Origin: Alitta virens
Lineage: Eukaryota > Annelida > Polychaeta > Phyllodocida > Nereididae
Reading direction: 5' to 3'
Length of the DNA stretch: 64,000 nt
NCBI GenBank assembly: GCA_932294295.1
Contig: OW028581.1
Span: 39,991,495-40,055,494 of the forward strand
Shown: positions 48,460-59,514 of the stretch, in pieces
Layout of the letters: every line of letters begins with the position of its first letter
How positions within the stretch are numbered: the first letter of the stretch is position 1
Notes under the pieces: generated by a model
What the model saw: only the letters and a program-made list of their open reading frames with translations
What the model was told of the DNA's origin: nothing
Database searches by the model: none
Position numbers and translations under genes: made by a program

Positions 48460-51400
48460 CACATAAGCATTTTGGTATTAGTTGACTATCTTGTGTCATA
48501 GGTTTTTATTTCTACCCAGGTCTACCCAGGTTTATATTAGTCTTACCTGTTTTAGGTGTAAACATATTTGAAGGCGATAATTTCATCAGTAGTTTCCGTT
48601 CATGTCATTCCATGCAGATAATTTTCTTGTAATGTTTTAAGTGGTAACATAGTTACCTTGATACTGAATTTAGTGATGTACATTTAGGCATTAGTTTGGT
48701 TTCTTGTGCAATATGACTATGTTCTATCCAGAAGGCAAGTGTTTCATCATAAGTTGGATTCATTAAGTACTGGGGATTGCTATTTTTTTCTTTTTTCACT
48801 TTTTTATCATAAATGTTATATTATATCACTATAATCACTATACCAGTGTCAAACTTTTAGAAAAATATTTAAACTTACCTTAAAACTACAAATTGACTCT
48901 AAGATCATTCAAATCAGCAAACTACAACCATTTCTTGGCAAAAAATCTACTTCAAGAGGCAGCCATCTTGAAAAATGGCCACTATCTTGGATGTTCAAAT
49001 GGCCAATCAGGAAGATTTGATCTATAAACATTTGAGAACAAGTTCACCAAATTTCATGCTTGTATCATAATTTGCAAGATTTTTCTGCTATCCGCTCCAC
49101 TATATCCTTTGTAATATCTAAGGCAGTGTGTTAGACTGTTAGAGTCAATCATTTTGAACCACCTCACACATGCATAATTATAGCTACGGCCTATGTTCTA
49201 GACCTAGATGAGAGTCGCCATGGAAATTTATAATTTTGGAAATTTTTACGATTTTGTTGCGCAGAGAGGTTTCATCCTATTATAAAAAGTAAAAATCTTC
49301 GCCACTGATGGTTCAAACTGGATTTGTATGAAAATGTAAATATATAGATTTAGAGTTCAGTTTGTTGGTGGACATACTCCAGGTACAATCATATTTTACA
49401 GCAGATATCTTACCATGGAGTCCAAATATTGATAGTATAAATATTTTTTTTATAATATGTATATAATTTTGATGTACTTTATAATTTTCTTACATTGACA
49501 TGAGCACGTTCAAGAACATCTTCGAAGGAACATAAACAGTGTGGACATCTCTTTCCATTCCCTCAACAATAGCTCTGGCAGCATAATCTGGTTCTACAAA
49601 TTTGTCAAATCTGAATAGAACAGAATAGAATAGAATAGGTAGAATAGAATAACATTATTATAACTGTAACTTGTGATTTGCATCAACAAAACCACATAAA
49701 TGATATAAATACAACATAATAATGAATAAAAACATAGAAAAAGACATCGCAAAAAGACAAGGCTTAAAGACAATATGTGTAAAACCAACTGTGTATTCTT
49801 TTGTTACAGAATCAAATTTTTTCCTATAATGTTAATTCATTTTCCTGTGTAATTCTAGAATTTGACTATCAAGTGAAACACACATGCCAGTGCCAGGTTC
49901 TTCACATATTTAAGGAGTCTCTTCCACAATTTATCTAGCAAGGGAAGTGCAATAATATGACCCATCCAAGATTTAATTGAAATATCTAGTAAATATCTGG
50001 GCTAGTTATAGTTTCAACTAGAGTTTACTAGCAACTGTCAACTTTTCCTCTGAATCACTCCTTACAGTAATTTCCACTGCATTTTTCTGGTAACTTAGAA
50101 CAGTAAATGCTATTAAGTTGGGGTAAAACTCATAGCAAGGATGGATCATAAAGCCATAGGGAAACATATCAGTATGATCAAAAACACAAAATTCTCATCT
50201 GGAGTTTACTAGCAACTGTCAAAGTGAGCAATTCACAACTTTTCCTCTGAATCACTCCTTACAGTAATTTCCACTGCATTTTTCTGGTAACTTAGAACAG
50301 TAAATGCTATTAAGTTGGGGTAAAACTCATAGCAGGGATGGATCATAAAGCCATAGGGAAACATAAGTATGATCAAAAACACAAAATTCTCACCTGGAAT
50401 ATGGCTGACAGTGATCAACAGTGTTTGACACCATGGCTGTCCTGATGATGGTGGGGCAAATTGCAGTGACCTTCATGTCTTTACCCCTTCTGTGGATGTC
50501 AAGTCTTAAGGAGTCTGACAGTCCCATCACTCCATGTTTCGAAGCACTGAAATTTATTGATACATTTTTTAAATAACTAAATTATTTTGTCCTACAACAA
50601 TGTGTTCTGACATATATATTAGTTTCATGGTTAGAGTTATTAATATTATTCACCATCTTTGTCTCAACAAACAGAATCTAATTTTAAAATTAGTACAGTA
50701 AAGAAAATTTACTGATTGTAACATTCACACTGGTTCATTCATACATTTGCCTATTTAAATATACATTCTTTAAATTATAATACAAATTTTCTTCAATATT
50801 TATTTACTCTGCACACATTTTGTCTTGATCAACAGATCTGTGCTGCTTATAATACACACATGTTTAATAACATTGCATAGCTTGTTGTTTCTGTTGTAAA
50901 TTGTTGTTTGCACATGCCTTTGTTTATTCCTGAGTTGCATGTAGCATTCTCAGTTAATAAGTGGGTAATCCTGGCACCTTTGGGTCAGGAATTGAATTTC
51001 TGTCAGTTGCAATGCTAACTCAGGAGAGTTAAGACTTCTTTCTCTTCTAAATTTGTAGCAATATTTTGGATTCTTTTAACATGTATGAGGTTAGTAGAAT
51101 TTGCTGATTTATGTATAAAATACTTGTTTTATAAAATGTGTATAATGTAAAGGGATCACAGTTTAAAGTGCATAGAGTGTAAAAGGTCTGAGTTTGATAA
51201 CTTTAATTAGTATTGGTCACCTGTTTGATAATATGAAGTGAGACACATACTCAGACATAGTAAATCATGTTTCAGTGTTGACCATGAGACTGACAACTTA
51301 TCAACTTATCATTGGATGCTCATTGATCCCAGGTCTTGCACAGTCTTGTGAGTTTCATTTGATATGATTATAAAATGTTTGAATAATATTTACATGGATT

Positions 51401-51584
51401 TATATTTGCGTACATTTACACATTGTGTGATAATTTAAGTATTTATTGGGTTTATTTCAATAATATTTCAGTTTCACCTTGCTTGCTTGCTTGCTTATTT
51501 GCTTGCTTGCTTGATGGTCAAGAGTGCAATAAATGTGCAATCCAACTTCTACTAGTTTGTCGTTCCTGGGCCAAGCATCTAATA
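48460..51584. repeat. Tandem segmental duplication, unit 3 (truncated)
   Basis: The unit matches unit 2 up to GCCAAGCATCTAATA and then changes abruptly into Pao sequence. It differs from unit 2 by small changes: a deletion of 2-3 bases near 48717, loss of 5 bp near 49797, CACTCTGG to CACACTGG, and GTGTCAGG to GGGTCAGG. Divergence looks well under 1 percent. The rest of the unit (exons 3 to 1) is not found beyond the Pao element in this window. Confidence 0.95.
49494..50546 (-). pseudogene. SDR gene D, only exons 4 and 5 remain
   Basis: Exon 4 (50546-50394) and exon 5 (49610-49494) are intact and near-identical to gene C. Exons 1-3, which carry the membrane anchor, cofactor-binding motif and NNAG, are missing, because the copy stops at 51584. 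There is no promoter region and no exon 6, so it cannot make an enzyme by itself. Confidence 0.85.
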
Positions 51585-51680
51585 GTGAAAAAGACTTCAG
51601 CGAAAAGGATTGGTGAAGAAAATTAGCGATACAGTTCATGCCATCGGTGAAAGTTGGACTCCAGTCCTTGAATATTCATC

Positions 51681-52757
51681 ATGTCCGCTCCAGACAAGGC
51701 AGCCCGTGGCAAGAAGAAAGCGCTGGTGACAAGAGCTATGAACAGCATAGACAGGTATTCTGTTGAAGACAATGAGCCTAAAGTTAAAGAAAACATTGAG
51801 AGACTAATAAAAGCATTTGATGACTTTGAACAAGCTCATTATAAATATCATGATACTCTTGAAGATGATGCACTTGTTGATGAGAGTGAGCTATACTTTG
51901 AAGGTGTGCAAAAGGACTATGTATTAAAGATGAGAGATGCAAAAGAGTGGTTAAGAGTCAGAGGTGGTGATGCAAATGCAGTAAAAGAAGAAAAGCCATC
52001 TTGTTCCATTCAATCACAACAGGAACTGGTATCATTAATGAATCTGCAAAAAAATTTAACTTGAAGAGAATGATGGTAATCCCCTGACGTATCACTCTGT
52101 TATGGCTCTGTTTGATGAGGTCGTAGACAAGGCAGTTGGTGAAAGTAGAGTGAAATTGACCCGTCTTCTCCAATATACCAAGGGCAACGCTAAGAAGGCC
52201 ATAAGTTCCTGTATCCTGCTGAAAGGTGATGATGCTTATCAGGAAGCTCGAGATATTTTGGCATCGAGACTTGGCAGTGACCATTTATGACAGAACGGAT
52301 CATCCAGAATCTCCGTCAAGGCAATCCCGTTCGCTTCCCGCAGGAGTTACAACAGCTGGCCGATGAGTTGCAGAATTGTGAGAAGACTCTCACACAGATG
52401 GGAATGCTGGCAGAAATTGACAGCCAGATGTGCATACTGGAGATTGTTAGACGTTTGGAGTCTTATTTGCAAATTCGTTGGAAGCGACAGGCCATGGGGA
52501 CAAAGCGTACCAAGAAGGTATATCCAAAATTCAATGAATTTGCCAAATTCATCCATGTTGAGGCTGAAGAGGCCACTGATCCCGTGTATGGTTGCATCGG
52601 TGGCAGATCCAAGCAAGCGCCCAAGCAACCGACCAAGACTACAAACTCGTTCTCAACTAGCACAATGTCATCTTCAAGCTCAGGTACTCTGAAGAAAGCT
52701 CCACGCAGTGTGCTGGTGAACATAAACTGTTGTATTGCCCAGAGTTTAAACGGATGA
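51681..52757 (+). pseudogene. Pao gag polyprotein, frameshifted
   Basis: The frame opens with MSAPDKAARGKK and runs to 52064. It continues in another frame (about 52068-52290: VMALFDEVVDKAVGESRVKL, then AYQEARDILASRLG) and returns to the first frame (52287-52757: ERIIQNLRQGNPVRFP, then LQQLADELQNC). This is the DUF1759-type gag-like region of Pao elements, which forms the particle. The frame changes near 52065 and 52288 look like indel mutations rather than programmed shifts, since a gag needs to be read continuously. Bases just before the next frame encode LYCPEFKRM, leading into the zinc knuckle. Confidence 0.9.
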
Positions 52758-55700
52758 GTGTAGTAGCCAGGTTGAAAATTGTTGCTGATCATAACCTGTG
52801 CAATGTGTGTTTGTTAGACAATCACAAAACTGTTGACTGTAGAAGACAATACAAATGTACTGTTTCAGATTGTGGTGAGCGGCATTCAAGATATTTGCAT
52901 ACTACTCAACCCAGTAGTAATGCAAGCAATGTTAATTTATTTGTGAACACAGATTCCAAAGGTACAGATGAAATGGCTGCAGACGTAAGTGACAGTGTTG
53001 CAAATGATCAAAAGAGTAATGTAAATGAAAATGTTAATGCAAATGTGTCAACTTCAGTGAATGTTCATTTACCTGTTGTTTCGGTTAGGATCAATGATAC
53101 TATTGTTGTCAATGCCTTGCTGGATACTGGCTCCTCTAGTAGTTTTTGTTCTACTGATTTGGTTAACCAGTTGAATCTGAGATATGAAAGTACCAGATGT
53201 AAACTTAGCACTTTGCATGGTTCAGATGAGAAGCTCACACATGTAGTATCCATCAAAGCTGCCTGTGTTGATGGGTACAGATCTCTTAACATGTCTAATG
53301 TCCTTGTTGTAGATCGCATTCCAGTTCAGACTTACCCGGTAGATGTCACAGCTTATTTGCATTTAGCGGATCTGACTGTCACTCGTGGTCATGAGACTGT
53401 TGATTTGCTTATTGGCCAGGACTACTCTGAAGCCCTAGTACCATTAGAGGTTCGTAGAGGGGACTTAAAAGATCCATTTGCAGTTAGGACTTTATTTGGT
53501 TGGTCTATCAATGGTCCCGTTAGATCTGTTGACAATGCTAGTCCTTGTGCAGTTTCTCATTTCGTGAATGTCAGTCTAGAAGAAAGAGTTAGAAATTTGT
53601 GGAACATTGAAAATGAGTGTATTATTGATGAACATTCACGGTCAAGAAATGATCGTGAAGTAATTAGTCTGTGGGAGAGTTCTGTGAACAAGGTTGATGG
53701 TCATTATCAGCTTCCAATCCCATGGAAGCCTGGAGCTTGCCTTCCAAACAATGTCTCAAGGGTCAAGTCCAGGTTAAAATCTTTGTGTTGTAGTCTAGAA
53801 AGAAAAGGTCTCTTTAGCAAGTATGATGATGAAATCAAGAAGCTTTTAGTTGAAGGTTATGCAGAGCTCGTTCCTGATTCTGAAATAAGATCCAGTGATG
53901 TGTGGTACTTACCTCATCATGGTGTCATTTCAGATAGTAAACCAGGCAAAGTAAGAGTGGTGTTTGACTGTGCTGCTAAGTTCAATGGTGAGTCTTTAAA
54001 TGACAAATGCTACCAGGGTCCTGATCTTTGTAACAAACTCTTGCATGTTCTCCTCAGGTTTAGACAGCATGAGATTGCCATTATGGCAGATGTTAAGGCA
54101 ATGTATTACCAGGTGCTGATCCCTCCAAAAGATCGTGATGCTCTAAGGTTTTTGTGGTTTGATGGTGCTGGCCAAGTTTGTCACTTTCGCATGACTAGGC
54201 ACGTCTTCGGTGGGGTATGGTGTTCGGCCAGCTCTACTTTTGCTTTGCGTCAGGTGTTGTCTGAAACGCTGAATGTTGATCCTCTTGTTGCAGACACTGT
54301 CCTTAGATCTTTCTATGTGGATGATTCTTTAAGGTCTGTTTCAAGTGTGGAAGAGGGACTCACTGTCATAGCAGGCACAAGGTCTGTCTTGCAGGAAGGA
54401 GGCTTCAAGCTTACCAAGTTCATTGTCAATAATGCTCCATTGTTGTTTTCTGTCCCATTAGAAGATAGAGCTGAGGAAGCAGCAGATGTTGAGTTTGTCA
54501 ATGATAGCAAAGTGCTTGGTGTGAAGTGGAATGTCTGTGAAGATCAGTTCCATTTTGATGTGAAGGTTGATGACTCTCGTAAAGTGACCAGGCGGTCTAT
54601 CTTGAGTATGTTTTCATCCATGTATGATCCACTGGGGTTAGTTAGTCCCATTGTCCTTGTTGGTAGGCTGTTATTCCAAGAGGCTACTAGGTTGAAGCTT
54701 GGATGGGATGACCCTGTGCCATCTCACATAGAGAGTCAGTGGAGAAGTTGAATCCAAGATCTTGGTAGAATAAGCAAGATAGGAATTCCCAGGTGTGTCA
54801 TGCCAGGCGATGTTTCAGATATGGTTCTGGAGATCCACAATTTCAGTGATGCTAGCATGACTGCTTATGGTTTCTGTAGCTATCTTAGAGGCATTGATAA
54901 ACGGGGTAATATTCAAACTTGTCTCCTTATGGCTAAGAGTAAGGTTGCACCACTCAAGAGTATTACGATACCTCGGTTAGAGTTGCAAGCTGCAGTCATG
55001 GCAGCTCAAGCAGATGCTTTGTTTAGGAGAGAGCTTGATTTTGAAATCACAAGGTCATATTTCTGGACAGACAGCGAAATTGTTCTCAAATACATTCTCA
55101 ATGAATCACAGAGATTTCATGTGTTTGTCAGCAACAGGTTGTCTCAAATCCATCAGGTTACCAAGAATGACCAATGGTTCCACGTGCCTGGTAAGTGCAA
55201 TCCGGCAGATGTTGTTTCTAGGGGTGCAAGGGTAAGTACATTAGATATGGACCAGTGGTGCAAGGGTCCAGAGTTCCTACGGTCCTACAAAAGTGGATGG
55301 GATGCACCCAGTTGTGATCCTGTACTAACTCTAGGTGACCCAGAGGTCAAGGTCACATGCAACATCATTGCTGTGGAAGATACAGATCGCCCTATTGACA
55401 GGCTGTGTTCTCATTATTCAGGCTGGTATGATCTCAAACGTGCAGTGGCATGGTTGTTAAGGTTGAAGAGCATCCTGAGACATAAATCCAATGCGGATCA
55501 GTCTAAACTCTCTGTGCAGGAGATTCAGGATGCAGAGACTGTCATTATCAAAGATGTACAGCAAAAATTCTATGGCAAAGAGGTATTTTGTCTGTCTAGT
55601 GGTTCTCCTCTCAGTAAATCATCCACTTTGATCTCGTTGGATCCAATGTTGGATCCTGAAGGCAGGTTGAGAGTGGGAGGTCGATTAAAAGGTGCAAGTG

Positions 55701-56389
55701 TTCCAGAACATTGCAAACATCCTCTCATTGTTCCATTTAATCATCCTGTAGCTCGTTTGGTTGTCCAGGAAGAGCATGGAAAAGCTCATTTAGGTTTTGA
55801 ATGGGTCATAGCCAATGTTAGGAGGAATTACTGGATCACTAGAATCCATAGAATTGCTAAGGGCATTGCTCATAAGTGTGTCAAATGCAGGCACTTGTTT
55901 GCTGCACCTTTGTCTCAGAAGATGGCTGATCACATTCCTGAGAGATTAGAACAAGGCAAGCCACCATTTACCTACACAGGGATGGACTGTTTTGGACCAT
56001 TTATGGTAAAGTTAGGTCGAGCTCAGGTTAAAAGGTATGGCTGTATCTTTTCTTGTCTCAATACCAGGGCTGTGCACATTGAGGTGTTGTACTCCATGGA
56101 CACAGATAGTCTTATCAATGGGTTCAGAAGGTTTGTTAGTAGACGTGGCCTTCCTGCTAAAGTGTGGACTGACCAGGGTACCAATTTTGTGGGTTCTAAC
56201 ACTGAGCTTAAAAATGCCCTGAATGACATTGATTCAGATCAATTGCATAGCTATGGAGTCAAGTTGAATGTGGAATGGCACTTCAATCCTCCTAGTGCTT
56301 CCCATAAAGGAGGTCTGTGGGAAAGAATGATCAGAACAGTCTGGAAGGTGTTTGCTGGATTGTCTGCTATTAATACTAGGTTGTCTGAT
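52730..56389 (+). pseudogene. Pao pol: protease, RT, RNase H, integrase; one internal stop, 3' truncated
   Basis: A zinc-knuckle-like CNVCLLDNHKTVDC comes first, then an aspartic protease (LLDTGSSSSFC, near 53120). The reverse transcriptase region spans about 53900-54700, with IMADVKAMYYQV and the FYVDDSLRS catalytic motif near 54315. TGA at 54749-54751 interrupts the frame, which continues unchanged after it. RNase H follows (NFSDASMTAYGFC, near 54840; WTDSEIVLKYI, near 55065), then an H2C2 zinc-binding region (HLGF...CVKC) and an integrase core with GMDCFGPF, VWTDQGTNF and GGLWERM giving the D, D, E triad. The C-terminal integrase domain is missing. Frame after 56389 is TTAGGG and unrelated sequence. 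Confidence 0.95.
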
Positions 56390-56416
56390 GGGTTAGGGTT
56401 AGGGTTAGGATTAGGA
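56389..56416 (+). repeat. Short interstitial telomere-like tract
   Basis: GGGTTAGGGTTAGGGTTAGG and a final ATTAGG make about four units of the animal telomere repeat TTAGGG. It sits exactly where homology to Pao integrase ends. Confidence 0.8.
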
Positions 56417-56635
56417 CCTGAAGCCCCTTTCTCCCTCATAAGAGCCTTCATCTCCCCTGGCAGCCTATATCTCCCCTGTAGAGCCCTGGTCTCCCCAAGA
56501 AGAGCCTCTCCCCCACAGATGTACTCACTGTGGAGTTCAGATGAGACAATATCTGAAGAATTCAAAAATATGTTGACTTGAAAAATTTCATAAAGTTAAT
56601 TCAAATTAAACATGTTACCATGGCAAGCAATTCCA

Positions 56636-57520
56636 ATATGGCTGCCATATCCAAGATGGCCGCCAAGGCCAATATGGCTGACAAATCAAATATTTCAGTG
56701 AATCTAATAAGACCAACAAATCCAAAATTCACTAAAGTTGTCCAAACCAATATGGCTGCCAAATGAAACATTTCCACCATATCAGATATGACCACCAAAA
56801 ATCCAAGATGGCCATTAAAATCCAAGATAGCCACCAAATCCAATATGGCTGCCAAATCCAATACGGCTGCTCAATCCACCATTGCCGCCATGTTAAACAT
56901 GGCCACCATATTTTGCTTGGTAATATGGCCACCAAAATCCAATATGGCCACCAAAATCCAACAAGGCTGCCAAATCCAATATGACTACCAAATCCAACAT
57001 GGCTGCCAAATCTAATATGGCCACCATATCAAATATGGCCACCCAATCCTATATATATTCTAATTTCTGCATGGTCACAATTGTTGTAAAATCCTGGAAT
57101 TCTGACTAGGCTATATTTACTATGCCACCAAAATCCAATATGGCCACCAAAATTCAATATAATCATCAAATGGAATGTGGCTGTGGAATCCAATATGGCT
57201 GCCACATTTAATATGATGACTAAATTTAACTAAACTGCAAAATACCGCATGACCATCATTGGACACAAAATGCTGTCTTGGCTATATTAAATATGGCTGC
57301 CAGGTTCAATATGGCTCCCAAATGCAATATGCCACCAAAATCCAATGTGGCAACTAAATCCAGTTCGGTTGTGAAACCTCAAATGGCCACCAATGCTAAG
57401 TCAATTAAGATGAGTCATCTAGAATATGGGTTCCGATTAGGGTGCCAAATCCAATATAGCCAACAAATCCAATTTATTTGGCTGCAAAGTCCCAGTGGAT
57501 ACTAGATCCACCAATTTGTC
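56636..57520. repeat. AATATGGCTGCC-type degenerate array
   Basis: Dozens of copies of a unit close to CCAATATGGC(T/C)(G/A)CCAAAT, about 18-21 bp long, are spread over 0.9 kb with decreasing regularity. The core AAGATGGCCGCC / AATATGGCTGCC resembles the YY1 binding core (AANATGGC). Because the unit is often a multiple of three bases, all frames show repeated NMAAKS-like peptides; these are artefacts. Confidence 0.85.
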
Positions 57521-59514
57521 TGCAAAATCCAATAATTATGATTCCCAATTCTAGGTGGCTTCCAATCCCATTAAGGTGCACATAGTTTTAAGATACCAAA
57601 AGTTTCATTGTTGTTTAACATGACCACTGACTGTCCTGAATTCATGGCAAAAAAAGAGCCTTAGCCACTCAATGGAACCAATTCTCTTCACAGGAGGCCC
57701 TTGTCATTATTTAGGTCCATACTGGTCTGCAAATTTAGCGCTTTTGCAAGAATATCCTCACCAGATGCATCGCCTCGAGGTGCTGCACTTTGTGGTATCA
57801 TTTGCCTGTGTTCATTCTATGCTTCAGTGCAAATGCCATGCAATATGAAACAATTATATTAGTTGACAATCACACACTACAGACCTTCCATCTCTTCAAT
57901 CCACTCAATGACTGCAAGTAATTCAGTTAAATGCAATCCTCATGCTAGAGCAGAGAACATTTTTCAATTGCTTTGATCCACTCAGTCACTAAGCAGTGCA
58001 AGTATATAAACAGTATTGAAGTACATGCCACTGATTAATTTTATAATGTGTCACAAGCAGAGGTCATCACTGTATCAAGTAAAGCAAAACAAATGCATTT
58101 ATATTTATATTTATTCTATTTTTTTTCAAATATACAAAAGTGAAATAAAACAGCTGAAGTGTACACAATTTAACATTAATATGTAAATAGCTACTTTTCT
58201 ATAAAGTTGTCCATTGCCTGAAAAAAAACAAACACTAGTGAAGATAAATGTAAGTAGTTTTGCCAAAATTTCTCTTATCAGCAGCACTGTTTAATACAAT
58301 GTGCCACGTCCCTGTCCAAAATATGCTGATGCAATGTAGTACTAAAAAAAATTTAGAGAACAATTTTGTTCAGCACTTAGAACAGACCTACTTTCGTTGC
58401 AAATCTCATTGTGATTTAAAACAGCCTAGACCCACATCTATGATGGTCGCCTCCAGTATGGGAGCCTTCAATATGGGAGCCTTCAACATGGCCACCGCCA
58501 AGATGGCCGCAACCAATATGGCCACCGCTAATGTGGCCGCCAGCTAATGTGGCCACTGTATTTGCTTTCAAATTTGCCACTTACATCATCTCTATTATTA
58601 TCATGAATTTGTTATTTTATTGAAAAACAAATCCAAATAAAAATGTAGCAACATCATATCAACATCATATCAACATATCAACCATTTTGGTTCCAGTAAG
58701 AACCATCCCCACCATGTTCATTGAATTTTTTATAACCGCAGGCTATGACAATTATAGTTTCATTGTACCTCAAAATTTATTATATCTCCAGCCAGTACAA
58801 ACCTTTTATTTCTCTGTTAATTAGGTCCAATACAGATGTAATATGGCTGCCAACATGGATGCTGAAACAAATTTGTGATAAATGGGGATTTAATTACTAT
58901 ATAAATTGATATTAATAAGCAATATGTTTGTTTATAATGGGTCTTGCCAGCTGACTTCACCATGTCTGTAATTTTTTTATTCCACATGGCTGCTGCTATT
59001 GCAACAACATACAGTTTGTTAAATCTTGGGTTTCAATGTTTGACATGCTTCAGGCCATTTACCAAAATCATCATCATTTCTTTCATTTTCAATATGGTTG
59101 ACAATATTCATGCCAAAATAAATTTTGCTGTATCATGGGTACCAGTTTCCCATAAGCTCACATGTTTAATCAACTTATAATAGTGTCTGGGAATGCAATA
59201 AACCTTTCTGTCAAAGTTTGCCATCAGTTGATATTAGCCATCCCCTAATGCCATGATTAGCAAGGAGACAGGCATTTTCATATTCACACTGTCCCACATA
59301 CCAATCATGCTTGGGTGAGGCTCTTTCTACTTTTTTTTTTTTTTTTCTTTTTTTTTCTTCAAAGCCTCCCCTTTAACAAATAATCAAGACATATACACAT
59401 CTAAAACAAAAACACAAAAACCAAAATAGGGTCCAGTTCACTGAAAAAAAGAAAAGTCATATTATATATATATATATATATATATACATAATTATATTAC
59501 ATAAACCTGTAGAG
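57521..59514. other. Intergenic region; second small ATGGCC array
   Basis: It holds a second cluster of the same ATGGCCGCC-type motif at 58437-58556, a poly-T run at about 59331-59357 and a (TA)n run at about 59462-59487. No coding exon is seen apart from a possible extension of the next gene at its right edge. Confidence 0.5.
58437..58556. repeat. Second ATGGCC(G/A)CC array
   Basis: About eight imperfect units, first GGGAGCCTTCAATAT and then AACATGGCCACCGCCAAG, match the core of the 56636-57520 array. GC content is well above the flanks. Confidence 0.75.

Larger units (their letters stand above)
51585..56389 (+). mobile_element. BEL/Pao LTR-retrotransposon body without LTRs
   Basis: Gag, protease, reverse transcriptase, RNase H and integrase are present in the usual BEL/Pao order. 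No LTR, primer-binding site or polypurine tract is seen at either end, and there is no target-site duplication. The left junction cuts into SDR duplication unit 3; the right junction is within integrase, after the ASHKGGLWERMIRTVWK segment, at a TTAGGG tract. The element has at least two frameshifts in gag, one at the gag-pol junction and one in-frame stop in pol, so it is inactive. Confidence 0.96.

Noticed and set aside
51585..51680. 5' LTR of the Pao element
   Set aside because: The stretch before gag is under 100 bp, has no TG...CA ends, and nothing like it is seen after the integrase.
56389..56416. A true chromosome end
   Set aside because: Only about four repeat units are present and ordinary sequence continues for 7.5 kb on the far side.
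56578..57505. Met-Ala-Ala-Lys repeat proteins on both strands
   Set aside because: The AATATGGC unit is often a multiple of three bases, so all frames stay open. Composition and lack of motifs argue against coding.
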